Shown: positions 30,912 to 40,871, numbered from the stretch's first letter. The stretch: 64,000 nucleotides of DNA from Tritrichomonas foetus (GCA_001839685.1 MLAK01000002.1:54251-118250), one strand, 5' to 3'. Program-made: numbers and translations. The notes: generated by a model not told the origin, from the letters alone.

Positions 30912-33900
30912 TTAGTCGTATTGTAAATTCTTTGATCGAATGTGGAAAAGATAAAGATCGTGATCATCAACATCGTCAGCATCATCATTTCCAGATAAAT
31001 AAGGTCTCCTTCTCTGAATTCCAACTGGCGAATAATAATGGGCACCACTGGTTTCCCTAATGTTAGAAATGTTGTAATTTCTCTTATATGAAGGTGCTGG
31101 TGTCATACTTTCTTTTAGAGATGGACCCAAATTTGCATACCTAAATGATGAACTTGGCTGTTCTTGCTCCGGTGATGTAAAGTATTTTTCGATTCCAGTT
31201 TTTGGTGATCTTGGCGATTCTTTTTGTTCTTTATATCTTCGATCAGCCTGTGATCTAAAGTATGAAGTTTCTTCTTTTGTTGATTCTCTAGGTAAGTAGC
31301 TACAATTTAATTGCGCTCGATTTTTCGCGAATGATGTAATTTGATACTTACTTTGTCTTTCGGCATGAGAAGCTTGGAAATCAAAAACATTTTTGGTTTT
31401 TCCAGTTTTAGGTGATTTTCTTGACTTTTTATCAAAATCATCATCATTTGCTTGGAGACGTCTTTTTAGTTCTTTCTTCTTATCTTTCTTAATTCTTGGA
31501 CTCACACTGGATGTAACATATCCACCACCAAGTGAATCATAATTATCATTATGTGAGCGAAACTTATTCGAATGATGAACACGCGGTGAAAGACTACTTT
31601 GCATGTCGTATTTATCATCCTGTAATCTATTTTGTTTGGCTCGCCGTTTTTGAGCTGGTGATAATGTTGGTTTGACAAACTTTTTTTCATCATTTTCAAC
31701 ATTATCAGAATCATAATCACTATCTAAATCACTGTCAACATCACTGTCTCTGTATGTGTCATTATAGTGATGGTGATGATGGCGCTTATGTCTTGGTGAG
31801 CCACCTCCATTGTATTCATCATCATTTCTATGTGGTGAATTAGAGTGACGATGGTGTCTATTATGTGATCTTGAACGTGACTTGGATGATTCTGTTGGGG
31901 TGAACATTGCTTCATCGGTTTCTGTAGCTGTTGAATGTAATTCTCGTTGAGCTGAACTTGCAATAGAATCAAGTACCTGATGCGGTGATTCAATTTTGTC
32001 ATCAGACAGTGTGTTATTTTGATCAATGTTATCAATTTCTGTCCGAGCTTCGGTGTTTGATTCATAACTTTGATTTTCATTTTCAGTGTTTTCAGTTTGA
32101 CTATAAACGGTTTCGCTGTATCTGTTTTCACCATATTTGTTTTCACCATATTTGTTTTCACTATATTTGTTTTCACTGTATCTGTTTTCACTATATTTGT
32201 TTTCACTGTATCTGTTTTCACTATATTTGTTTTCACTATAACCGTTTCCACTGTATCTGTTTTCACTATATCTATTGTCGCTGTATTTGTTTTCATGGTC
32301 ATATTCATTATTACTTTTTCCTTCTTCATGGTTTTCATTTGAATAATCGTCATTTTCTTTTTCACTTTGATCTTTAGATTCTTTTTGTGGTTCATTATCA
32401 TCGATTTCTGAACCTGAATTAACGGGCGGGGAATGCTGTAATTCATTATTTTCATCAAACTTATTCAGATTGTTTTTGTTCTTGTTATCAGTAATATTAT
32501 CATCTTTGCTTGGCGACGAAGCTTTTCTTGGTGATGATTTATTAGATGAAGAATGTTGCTTTTCGTATTCGTTGGATGATTGTTTGTCAAATTTAGAATT
32601 TTCTTCATCCCGAAGAGTTGCAGTGCTTTCAATTTTTTCTGTTTCAGTATGATTATATGTTGGTATTTCATTAATATTATCGGAGTCATCTTCTTCCTCT
32701 TCTTCATCTGTCAATAGAATTTCCTGATTTTCTTCTGAATCAGCTTTCTTTAATTCGTTTTCTAAAATATCATCAGAATTAATAGAAAGCTCATCATCTT
32801 TGTCATTGAATTCTTCTTCTTCTTCTTCTTCTTCTTCAAGTCCACTTTCATGAATATTCTCTTTTTCATTCTCGTAATCGAGAGTTCCAGCTGTTGAAAA
32901 TTCCACTTGTTCTTTGGCAATGCTTGCTTGGGCATTATCAAGGCTTAATTGACCTTCTTGAATTGCCATTTCGCTCTTTTCGATCTCTTCCATGATTTTG
33001 GAGACAGTCTCATCCGAAACTTGTTCACTTAATAAATTAAATGGATCAGTATCAATTTTTTCATCAGCTTCTTGATCTTTTTGAATTTCAGCAAGAACTT
33101 TGTCAACATCAATAATTCCATTACTGAGACTGCTTTGATTCCAGTCATCATCAGACATTTCATTTATGCCTTCAAGAGCAGTATCAATTTGAATTTCATC
33201 CATTTGGTTAAGATCATACTCTTTGGGATTAACATCAGAATTCTTTTGACTCAATTCCTTTTCATTTTCTTGTGTTTCTGGCTTAGACTCTTCTTGTACA
33301 TCTTCACAAACTTCGTGTTGATCATTTTGATTTTCTTGTTGAACTTCTTGTTGATCTTCATGTTGAGCTTCATGTTGATCTTCATGTTGAACTTCTTGTT
33401 GTTCGGCAGGCTGTGGAGGTAGTTCGATGAATTCTTTGCTGTAATCAATGAAAATATCTTTCTCTTCGGCAATATTTTGGTTACTAGTGGATGGTTTATT
33501 GAGGATGCCTAGCCAGTCTAGATTAGGTTTCAAATAATAGAATCCTTTCATGGCAGGGGCTGTGATTCCCTCCCTTCCACCAAATATTAGAATTTGATGA
33601 TTGGATGGATTATAAGTCGCAACAAAGTCAATCAAAACAGGTGGGATATTTCCATAATCATTAAAAGCACGTGTTGAATAATCTTGTAAATTAACAGAAA
33701 TTGTTTCACATGTTGGTTCTCCACCAATTACGACCATTTCATCATTAATTACGAATGCACAATGCGAAGCTCGATTAATTAGTAATTCTTTCTTTTCCCA
33801 AGTGTTTTCATTTAAATCATACACCCAAATATCATCAAGAACATTTTTCTGATGATAGCCACCGCATATTATCATTTTATTGTTGTAAATAACAGCCGAA

Positions 33901-35858
33901 TGGTTATTTCGATTTTCAGGATAAATGTTCGATTTGTTTGGAAGTTCACGAATTTGGAAAGTATCAAAATTCAATGCAAAAATTGGCTTATGATATGGTT
34001 TACCACCATAAATAAGAATTTCATTACCAGAGACAACCGAAGTATGACCGTGCAGATTCTCTATTGGCGATTTAAGTGACATCCATCCATGTTTATCACC
34101 ATCATAAATTAAAATTTCAGTTGATCTTTTTCCACCAATAATGAACAATTTGTTATTAACTAAAGTCATTGAATGACCATTTCTTGTATCAATTCCACTT
34201 TCAAGGAGTTGAGTTTGTTCATTATCTTGGTTTTCAGAGTAAATAATAAAGTCATTTTTACTATCTTTACCATTTACTTGACACCCTCCGAAATAAATAT
34301 GATTTCCATTATTGAAAACACCAGCACATTTAATAAGTGGCTGAAGATCATCTGAAACCTTAACTGTTTCCCAAAAGAATGATCTTGCTGGATCTGTTAT
34401 TGATTCAAACACAATTTTCACATTCTTGTCAATGAATGAAAAGAATTCATTCTTCTCTTCAAGAGAATTGAAAGTTAAATCGTAAACTTTCATGGCTCTT
34501 CGTGTAGGTATTAGAACTTTGATTGTTAGTTCATTATCAGAGAGGTAGTAGTGGAAATTATAAAGTGTTTTTTGACAGAAACATTTATATTTTTCCGAAA
34601 TTAAGAAGATGTAATCATTACAAACAATGAATTTTAATTGTTTATTTTTGCTTCCAGAAGCTGTAACATCGAAAGTTTGTAATATTTTACGTGATGGTAT
34701 CAAATAAATGAAACTGCCACTGTTTTTAATTTGAAGATGAAGTAAAATATCATTTTTAGTAGCTTCTTCTGCATTTTCGTCAAGCTTTTGGGTGAGCTGA
34801 ATGATGTTTTCATGAGCCACTTTTAAATATGTATAATCCGGATGATTTTCAGGAGTATAAGACATTAACTGTTTCAATAAAAGAATATATCTAGGCATCC
34901 TTTGGATTGGTGTTATAAGAAAATTTGAAAGATCACCTTCACCATTTTGCTCTGCCAATTTTGTCACTTTATCATCAAACTTTTTATCTTTCAATTTTTG
35001 TGTGAGGAGTTGATTGATTTTCTGGTATTGAGCAACATAGTTCATTGAGGCTCCAAAGAATGGTATATATTCAATGAAAAGCTTACCAAACTCTGAGGCG
35101 AAGCCATTTAAATTTTCTTGGATTTTTTCGCAAAAGCTTTGATGATATCCATGAATAGTAGAGAATTCTTTGAATATTAATGAATGTTCAGAATCACTTA
35201 AAATTTGTGAATCGTTCAGGTTAGGTTCCCAGAAGTCAATAATCGTTTTTAGATTGTTCACATAGGTTATTTCTGTCGTGTGGATTTCTTCAATGGTTTT
35301 TTCACGCTTTTCTATTAATGGACCAGCAATATCACTTAATTCAATTTCTGCTGTGAGAGTTTGACAGCTGAGAGCATGATCAAAAACGTTTTTGATAGTA
35401 CAATCTTCTGATAATTGTTCTTGGTCACAATAAATAGACTTAACTTGAACTGGGAAATTAAATGATTCACCTATTATTTGATATAAATAATCAATGGTTT
35501 CAGAGAGATCTGAAAGAGGAACAACTACTGTAATTTTCGGGAAAATGTGATTTGATGGTTGTTTTACGTTAAAATAGAAAATAAATGTATCTTCTTGATA
35601 TTCGCTAAAAGATTGAAGTGATTCAGTTGGAATTGACCACATTTCTGGTTTTCCCGTAACGATTAAAGCTGGATATTTTGAAAGCGGGCAATCATCGTTT
35701 AAAGGAATTGCGTAATATTCATTTCGATACCAAAGCGGGCCATTTAAATTGGGATTTTTCTCCAAGATTTCATGTACAGTTATCTTATCGACATCTTCTG
35801 GGCTTATTTCAAGCACCACATTTTGTCCAGAATCTGTATAAACGCAGCAATATTGCAT
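30912..35858 (-). CDS. RhoGEF (DH-PH) fused to a kelch propeller with a long disordered tail
   Basis: 1648 residues. An N-terminal domain (about 1-175) has ubiquitin/RBD-like strand patterns. A DH domain (about 184-370) carries the conserved FLITPIQRMPRYILLLKQL helix, followed by a PH-like region (to about 485). About 490-770 form kelch repeats with GG pairs followed by Tyr/Trp positions (FIIGGKRS, ILIYGGKP, MIICGGYH, MVVIGGEP). The remaining 850 residues are acidic, Ser/Asn-rich and disordered, with a block of pentad repeats (Tyr-Ser-Glu-Asn-Lys/Arg, about 1188-1252), polyglutamate, and His/basic patches near the end. DH-PH domains activate Rho/Rac GTPases; trichomonads have large Rho families. 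The kelch part probably targets it to actin or a partner. A DH-kelch order on one chain is unusual. Confidence 0.9.
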   Translation of the reverse strand: MQYCCVYTDSGQNVVLEISPEDVDKITVHEILEKNPNLNGPLWYRNEYYAIPLNDDCPLSKYPALIVTGKPEMWSIPTESLQSFSEYQEDTFIFYFNVKQPSNHIFPKITVVVPLSDLSETIDYLYQIIGESFNFPVQVKSIYCDQEQLSEDCTIKNVFDHALSCQTLTAEIELSDIAGPLIEKREKTIEEIHTTEITYVNNLKTIIDFWEPNLNDSQILSDSEHSLIFKEFSTIHGYHQSFCEKIQENLNGFASEFGKLFIEYIPFFGASMNYVAQYQKINQLLTQKLKDKKFDDKVTKLAEQNGEGDLSNFLITPIQRMPRYILLLKQLMSYTPENHPDYTYLKVAHENIIQLTQKLDENAEEATKNDILLHLQIKNSGSFIYLIPSRKILQTFDVTASGSKNKQLKFIVCNDYIFLISEKYKCFCQKTLYNFHYYLSDNELTIKVLIPTRRAMKVYDLTFNSLEEKNEFFSFIDKNVKIVFESITDPARSFFWETVKVSDDLQPLIKCAGVFNNGNHIYFGGCQVNGKDSKNDFIIYSENQDNEQTQLLESGIDTRNGHSMTLVNNKLFIIGGKRSTEILIYDGDKHGWMSLKSPIENLHGHTSVVSGNEILIYGGKPYHKPIFALNFDTFQIRELPNKSNIYPENRNNHSAVIYNNKMIICGGYHQKNVLDDIWVYDLNENTWEKKELLINRASHCAFVINDEMVVIGGEPTCETISVNLQDYSTRAFNDYGNIPPVLIDFVATYNPSNHQILIFGGREGITAPAMKGFYYLKPNLDWLGILNKPSTSNQNIAEEKDIFIDYSKEFIELPPQPAEQQEVQHEDQHEAQHEDQQEVQQENQNDQHEVCEDVQEESKPETQENEKELSQKNSDVNPKEYDLNQMDEIQIDTALEGINEMSDDDWNQSSLSNGIIDVDKVLAEIQKDQEADEKIDTDPFNLLSEQVSDETVSKIMEEIEKSEMAIQEGQLSLDNAQASIAKEQVEFSTAGTLDYENEKENIHESGLEEEEEEEEEFNDKDDELSINSDDILENELKKADSEENQEILLTDEEEEEDDSDNINEIPTYNHTETEKIESTATLRDEENSKFDKQSSNEYEKQHSSSNKSSPRKASSPSKDDNITDNKNKNNLNKFDENNELQHSPPVNSGSEIDDNEPQKESKDQSEKENDDYSNENHEEGKSNNEYDHENKYSDNRYSENRYSGNGYSENKYSENRYSENKYSENRYSENKYSENKYGENKYGENRYSETVYSQTENTENENQSYESNTEARTEIDNIDQNNTLSDDKIESPHQVLDSIASSAQRELHSTATETDEAMFTPTESSKSRSRSHNRHHRHSNSPHRNDDEYNGGGSPRHKRHHHHHYNDTYRDSDVDSDLDSDYDSDNVENDEKKFVKPTLSPAQKRRAKQNRLQDDKYDMQSSLSPRVHHSNKFRSHNDNYDSLGGGYVTSSVSPRIKKDKKKELKRRLQANDDDFDKKSRKSPKTGKTKNVFDFQASHAERQSKYQITSFAKNRAQLNCSYLPRESTKEETSYFRSQADRRYKEQKESPRSPKTGIEKYFTSPEQEQPSSSFRYANLGPSLKESMTPAPSYKRNYNISNIRETSGAHYYSPVGIQRRRPYLSGNDDADDVDDHDLYLFHIRSKNLQYD
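32104..32295 (-). repeat. 15-bp minisatellite encoding YSEN(K/R) pentads
   Basis: About 13 tandem 15-base units in the RhoGEF-kelch gene. Variation is mostly Lys/Arg and Ser/Gly/Asp, so the frame is preserved. Length polymorphism between isolates is likely. Confidence 0.85.
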
Positions 35859-36602
35859 TTGATGAAATAAAATTTATCATAATCAAATTCAATTTGAGGA
35901 ACCGTTAAGTCATATCATCTTTACTTATTTAAGGTCATTCAAAAATTTGTCAACTCTCAGAAAAAATTGGAAGTAAAAAGTGGATATCTCATTGAAACTT
36001 ATAGAACATATGACACTCCTCTTTTATCTTATTTTGCTTAGATTTTGCAAAATTTTATTTTAATAAAGAGAAATAAATACAGTCAACAATTTTTTCGAAA
36101 ATATTTTCAACAAATTTTGAGAAAATTTCCTTTCTTATATGTGTATATTTGAATGGCGTAAAATATTTTGCATGATACGATATGAAATATTTCTTATAAA
36201 TTCTGACAGATTTGGAGCATTTCAGGAGATATCCCTCTACAAACTCCAATTAAATCTTTACTCTTCTCAATGAGAGTTAAAAAGCTTATTTTTCATTTAT
36301 TCAAAAACAGATTTTCAGAAATCCATAAAAATTTTCAATATGAATTCATTTAATTTCATGATATTTTAAAATCTATTAGAGCATACCTAAACTGAAGATA
36401 CTTTCATTTTCATATTCATTCCAAAATTCAAATCTTCAAAGAAAGAAACAAACAACTCGAATATGTATCATCAAAATGAGAATCGAAAAAAAAAAATCTC
36501 ATTGGTTTAGTGAAACACGAAAGAACAAAAACAATGGCGAGTAATTAAATAATAGAAAAATAAAAATAGATAATAAGTTAATATCTGCTTTTTTCTTTAT
36601 TT
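35859..36602. other. 743-bp intergenic region with promoter motifs for the RhoGEF gene
   Basis: AAAAAGTGGAT at 35975-35985 is one of three exact copies in the window. GAACCGTTAAG near 35899-35909 contains an M3-like core (TAACGGTT on the gene's strand) about 45 bases before the RhoGEF start. The minus frame 36055-36249 is AT-rich with no support. Confidence 0.5.
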
Positions 36603-37850
36603 TCATACTTTCACTCTATGAATACATTGCTTTTCCTTTTCAATCAAGGAGTGTGCTTGATCGACCAACTTACATAACTTCATAATGTTTGATGAGAACT
36701 CATCGGCCACTTCAGAAACCTTCTGTTGCTTCTTGAAAGTGATAATTCCTTTTGGACGATTGATTTTTGCATAGAATGCTTCATTGAATACAAGATCTAT
36801 GATTCTTTCTTCAAGTTCATCAACAGTTAATTGGAGAAGTTCAGCGAGTCTTTGGAGTCGAATGTTTGTGTAAAACATTGAAACTACTCTTAAACCGTGC
36901 TCGATGACTCTTCTTCTCATGACATCCTTTCTTTCGTCTGTAAGGATTGAGCTGAACCTGTTTTCAAATTCAGGCCAAGGAACGAGATCTTGTCCCATGA
37001 AGATGGTTAAAAGGGTACGTGCTTCTGGTAAAAGTGCCAAATCCTTTAATTCATGTAATTCGGAACAAAATTGAAGCTGCTCTGGTGAATGTGGAGCCAT
37101 AACAGCATTAACAATCGCATTCATAAGTGATTCTGAGTTGGCATTGATCTTAAAAACTTCATAATGTGATTTGGCAATTTCCATGTATTCATGAGTGAAT
37201 GTTGTGTGATAGATAATTAATAGTTCTAAGAATTGGAGTCTTAAATCATTATCTTTCAAACGTTGGTCGTGGATTTTTTCAGCACAGAGTGAGGCACGAA
37301 GTTGATCTTGGCAATCAAGACATAATTTGAATTGATGAAGCATTAAACCAACTCGTTCTTTTTCTTCCATAGTTGTCAAGATTTCAAGACGGAGATCTTG
37401 TAATAAATTCATGGCTTCATTTAAATCGCCTTTCGATTCGAGATATTCGACAAGTTTCTTTGTAAGGCGAGCGCGTTCGACTTCGACAAAGATTTTGCCT
37501 TCTGTAACTTCGCGAAGTATTTTGATAAGTTCGATTCTGATGTTTTCGTCTTTGATTGTTTCGATGGCTTCCATTGAAATTTGAACGATATCTGTAACAG
37601 AGCGACGAGAGTAACCGCGACGTTTGGCAAGAATAGCAACATTTGTTCCAAGGTCATTCCAACGCTCTTGGTTAACACAAAGATTGACAATTGTGCAGCA
37701 TACTAAACTATTTGCTTTATCGTCTTTAGCAATTCTTGTGCGGCGTTCAAGTCCGTGGAGTCCTTCGATTGCGCCTTCGAATGGTAAATTTAAGAGTGTG
37801 GGAAGTTGCTCTTCAACAAGAGGTGTAAGATTGACCTGTTCTTCAGTCAT
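36603..37850 (-). CDS. RPN5: 26S proteasome lid subunit Rpn5 (PSMD12)
   Basis: 415 residues, somewhat shorter than human PSMD12 (456). N-terminal TPR-like helices precede a C-terminal PCI domain (about 270-400) with IEHGLRVVSMFYTNIRLQRLAELLQL and KINRPKGIITF, the winged-helix part typical of Rpn5. The early block RWNDLGTNVAILAKRRGYSRRSV resembles the conserved N-terminal region of the family. It is a structural subunit of the proteasome lid, contacting the other PCI subunits. It is divergent from the CEP131-like gene with 144 bases between. An M3-containing 15-mer sits 7-21 bases upstream of the start and is shared with the UFD1/40872 promoter. Confidence 0.95.
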   Translation of the reverse strand: MTEEQVNLTPLVEEQLPTLLNLPFEGAIEGLHGLERRTRIAKDDKANSLVCCTIVNLCVNQERWNDLGTNVAILAKRRGYSRRSVTDIVQISMEAIETIKDENIRIELIKILREVTEGKIFVEVERARLTKKLVEYLESKGDLNEAMNLLQDLRLEILTTMEEKERVGLMLHQFKLCLDCQDQLRASLCAEKIHDQRLKDNDLRLQFLELLIIYHTTFTHEYMEIAKSHYEVFKINANSESLMNAIVNAVMAPHSPEQLQFCSELHELKDLALLPEARTLLTIFMGQDLVPWPEFENRFSSILTDERKDVMRRRVIEHGLRVVSMFYTNIRLQRLAELLQLTVDELEERIIDLVFNEAFYAKINRPKGIITFKKQQKVSEVADEFSSNIMKLCKLVDQAHSLIEKEKQCIHRVKV

Positions 37851-37856
37851 GTTCAG

Positions 37857-37871
37857 GATGGAGACCGTTTA
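37857..37871 (-). promoter_or_regulatory. M3-containing 15-mer at the Rpn5 promoter
   Basis: GATGGAGACCGTTTA on the plus strand, i.e. TAAACGGTCTCCATC in Rpn5 sense, 7-21 bases before its ATG. The same 15-mer occurs at 40820-40834. Confidence 0.65.
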
Positions 37872-37994
37872 ATATCGAACAATTATAAATTCTTAAAATG
37901 AGACAAGGTAAATCATTGGTTAATTTGTAAGGTTAAATAATAAGTGGTTATTATATTGAATTATTGAATGGAAAGTTTTATTAAACGTACATAA

Positions 37995-39701
37995 ATGGAA
38001 TCGAAAGATACAAACGAATTAAATGATATATTAAACTTTTTAGACGAGGTTGAGTCAAAAGCTACAAAGGAACATATTTCGTGCGAAAATCGTTCATCAG
38101 AAAGTTTGAATTGTGATGTCGATATTGGAATTAATGAACTTGAAAATGAACTAGAACAGCAACAAATTAAAGAAAAAGAAGTCCTTGATAAATTAGAAAA
38201 AGTCAAAAATAATGCAACTAATGAAATTGATAAATTAAACTCGATCATCAAAACCAATTTGAAAACCCAAAAAGATAAGCTTGAAGCCTCTTTAAATAAA
38301 CACCAAAAACTCCTTGATGATTTGTTACGTAAAAAAGAAACACTGACAAAACAGCTCGAAGAAATTGAAGAAAAAGCAGCTAAAATCAGAAAAGAAGCTG
38401 AAAAAAGAGATAGGAGAATAATGGGTCAAGCAAATTTGAAATATGCACAACAAAGAGAGTTAGCCATCACGAAAGAAAGAGCCAGACAAAAGAAAATCCT
38501 TGAACAAAAAACTAAAGAAATCAAAGAATCAATTATTAATGAACTTGAACCTCAACTGCAAGAATTTATTGATAATCAGAAAAATGAAATAGAAGAAATA
38601 AAGAATAAGCAAAATTCAATGTTAAAACAAGCTGAAGCATCTGCAGCAAAACATGTAGAGTATGAAAAGAATAAACAAGTTGAATTACTAGAAATTGAAA
38701 GAAAGCATGAATTCCAAAAACTTAAACAAAGTCTTTTGAGACAATTGGAAAAAGAAAGAGATTTACAAAAAGCAGAACTTGACAGACTACAATTAAAATT
38801 AACCATGACTGAAAAAGATAAGGTTGATTCAATTAAAAATGCCCAAGAAGAAGCAGAATTATTAATTCAAGAAACAAGAGAGCAGTGGAAAAATGAAATT
38901 ATTGCAGAAAAACTGAGAGTTGCTCAAGAGATGGATAAAATTGAAATCAAAATTCAAAAGCAAGCTGAAATTGCTCGAAAAGAAGCAATCAAAGCAGCAG
39001 CTCTTAGAGAAGAAAAAATAAGGAAAGAAATGGAAGAGGAAACTAAACAAAAAAATAATGCGAAACTTCAAAAAGTTGTCCAGAAGTTGGAAGAAGAAAC
39101 TAATTCAATCAGGAAAAAATTACAGGAAGAAGCTGATAAACGAATTAATCATGCTCAACAAGAAGCGATTCAAACACTACAAGAATTAAATGAAAAGAAA
39201 AATACAAGGCAAATAGAAATTGACGAACTTCGTCAGCAGTTAAGTTATGAAAAAACGTTATGTGCTCAAATTGAATCAGAAAATGATCAAGTCGTCAAAA
39301 ATATTGAAAACATTCGGCATGAAAGAGATAATCTTCAGAATATGTTGAAAAATGCCAAACATGAATTAGCTGTTGTTCAAGAAAAGAAAAGAGAAAGAGA
39401 GCAAAAGCAAAAGAATGCTCTCGATGATAACAGAGCTGCGTTAAAACAACAATTAAGTGAAGCCAAACAAGCATTTGAAAAACAAAAAGAAATTTGGCAA
39501 CAAGAAAGAGATCAACTGGATGCTCAAAATCGTGCTGAATTGAGTGCTGTTTCCAAGAAGGTTAAAACAACTGTGGAAGAAAAGGAGACGGAAATTCAAT
39601 CATTAAAAGATCAACTTTCTAGAGCAACTGGTAGACTAAAGGAAATTGAAGCACTCTTCCATCAACAAAAGAAAATTGCTTCAAATGGAAGGCGTTTTTA
39701 A
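37995..39701 (+). CDS. CEP131/AZI1-like coiled-coil protein
   Basis: 568 residues, almost entirely coiled coil from about residue 50. The N-terminus has DILNFLDEVES, and the last 50 residues (SKKVKTTVEEKETEIQSLK...ATGRLKEIEALFHQQKK) match the C-terminal pattern of CEP131: an R/K-VKT block followed by a heptad run ending in LEELLEQH. CEP131 is a centriolar-satellite and basal-body protein needed for cilia in animals and for basal-body or flagellar function in protists. Human CEP131 is about twice as long, mainly at its N-terminus. Coiled coils can mislead, but the terminal motif raises confidence. It fits with the nearby flagellar protein CFAP45 and the gamma-tubulin complex gene. Confidence 0.65.
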   Translation: MESKDTNELNDILNFLDEVESKATKEHISCENRSSESLNCDVDIGINELENELEQQQIKEKEVLDKLEKVKNNATNEIDKLNSIIKTNLKTQKDKLEASLNKHQKLLDDLLRKKETLTKQLEEIEEKAAKIRKEAEKRDRRIMGQANLKYAQQRELAITKERARQKKILEQKTKEIKESIINELEPQLQEFIDNQKNEIEEIKNKQNSMLKQAEASAAKHVEYEKNKQVELLEIERKHEFQKLKQSLLRQLEKERDLQKAELDRLQLKLTMTEKDKVDSIKNAQEEAELLIQETREQWKNEIIAEKLRVAQEMDKIEIKIQKQAEIARKEAIKAAALREEKIRKEMEEETKQKNNAKLQKVVQKLEEETNSIRKKLQEEADKRINHAQQEAIQTLQELNEKKNTRQIEIDELRQQLSYEKTLCAQIESENDQVVKNIENIRHERDNLQNMLKNAKHELAVVQEKKREREQKQKNALDDNRAALKQQLSEAKQAFEKQKEIWQQERDQLDAQNRAELSAVSKKVKTTVEEKETEIQSLKDQLSRATGRLKEIEALFHQQKKIASNGRRF

Positions 39702-40050
39702 TGTATATTATATTTTGTATTTAATAAATTATGTTTATTGCTAATATAAACACTTATTTTTATATTCTTTCTTTGATGAAGCCTTTTGATCTGTTGAAAC
39801 TGAATAAACAAGCATCAAAAGTTAAGAATTGATGCAATAATTCGTGATTCGTTCAATTCATTTATAAGTCAAAACTAGCATAATAAAACACCTAATTGTA
39901 TATTAATCCCAATATCGTACTTACTGTGCGTTTTTTCCTATATATAAAACTGTGCAATACACTTCTAAAGATATAAAGTATAAAGAATGATGCATTATTT
40001 TATCGTTTATTAATACAGAAATTCAGAAATATGAAATTCACCAAAAAATT
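39702..40050. other. Intergenic between converging genes
   Basis: No gene or notable repeat seen. Confidence 0.5.
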
Positions 40051-40695
40051 TCATTTAAGTGAGTGTGGCTTTCCACGGAAAGCAGGATTTCCAGCTGCTT
40101 TCTTTTCTCTAATAAATGCTGGTTCATAGTTTTCCTCTTCTTCCCCCCAGTGATGATCAAATGTGTCCAGAGGTTGGGCAACATCAGTTGTCAAATCTGC
40201 ATGCAAACAAGAAACCATCATTTTTGGCTCAACTTTCAAAACTTTGATTTTATAAATCTTGTTGTTGAAAGGAACAGGAACTACAGCGCCTTGAGTTAAG
40301 CATGGCATCTGCCTCAATGTGTATTCTAAAATAACTCTGAAATTTGGCAAATCATAAAATTCACTACTAAATGGTTGAAATGTAACTGATGTAGCCGTTG
40401 GAAAATTCTGAAGTGAAACTTGAACTTTATCATTTTCAGATATATCAATATATTGCATCATCCAAGATGGAATGACTGCTGATGCTCTATCTGAAGTAAA
40501 TGATTCAATTCCGGCAGCAATTTGTTGTTGTGAGCGAGGATTTCTTAAAAGAAAATACATGACTTGCTGATTAAAATTGGATTTCATGATTCGATCAAGA
40601 AGAGTTTCTGGCAATAAAATCTTTCCTGTTGTGTCAAGTTCCGGTCTTCCGAAGGTTTTCGCTGAGATTGCAAGAAGTGTGTCAGTAAAATTCAT
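40051..40695 (-). CDS. UFD1: UFD1 ubiquitin-binding cofactor of p97/Cdc48
   Basis: 214 residues. The double-psi barrel N-domain is recognised from KILLPETLLDRIM, SWMMQYIDISENDKVQVSLQNFP, and the second lobe with LRQMPCLTQGAVVPVPFNNKIYKIKVLKVEP. UFD1 with NPL4 delivers ubiquitylated ER and other clients to the p97/Cdc48 ATPase. Human UFD1 has about 307 residues; here the C-terminal region with the p97-binding SHP box is much shorter, although FRGKPHSL near the end resembles an SHP box (F-x-G-x-G-x2-L). It shares a divergent 176-bp promoter with the next gene, which contains an M3-type 15-mer also found at Rpn5. Confidence 0.92.
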   Translation of the reverse strand: MNFTDTLLAISAKTFGRPELDTTGKILLPETLLDRIMKSNFNQQVMYFLLRNPRSQQQIAAGIESFTSDRASAVIPSWMMQYIDISENDKVQVSLQNFPTATSVTFQPFSSEFYDLPNFRVILEYTLRQMPCLTQGAVVPVPFNNKIYKIKVLKVEPKMMVSCLHADLTTDVAQPLDTFDHHWGEEEENYEPAFIREKKAAGNPAFRGKPHSLK

Positions 40696-40871
40696 TAAAT
40701 TACAATAATCTAACGATTAGATTTTCAATGCATATTTAGTCATAAATAAAGTGTTTTCTGATTATAAGTGGTTGTGCAATTTTAAGATAAGGTGGTTATA
40801 TTTTAATTCCAAAAAGTGAGATGGAGACCGTTTACGATCAATAAAAGTTTGCTCTTGATTCATCAATCAAA
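40696..40871. promoter_or_regulatory. Bidirectional promoter of UFD1 and the acidic protein
   Basis: Holds AAAAAGTGAGAT (40811-40822), partly overlapping GATGGAGACCGTTTA (40820-40834) with M3 GACCGTTT at 40826-40833. The first 12-mer recurs exactly at 49854-49865 and the second at the Rpn5 promoter. Confidence 0.6.

Noticed and set aside
31985..32377. Cys/His/Phe-rich plus-strand repeat protein
   Set aside because: Shadow of the YSEN(K/R) pentad array in the RhoGEF-kelch gene.
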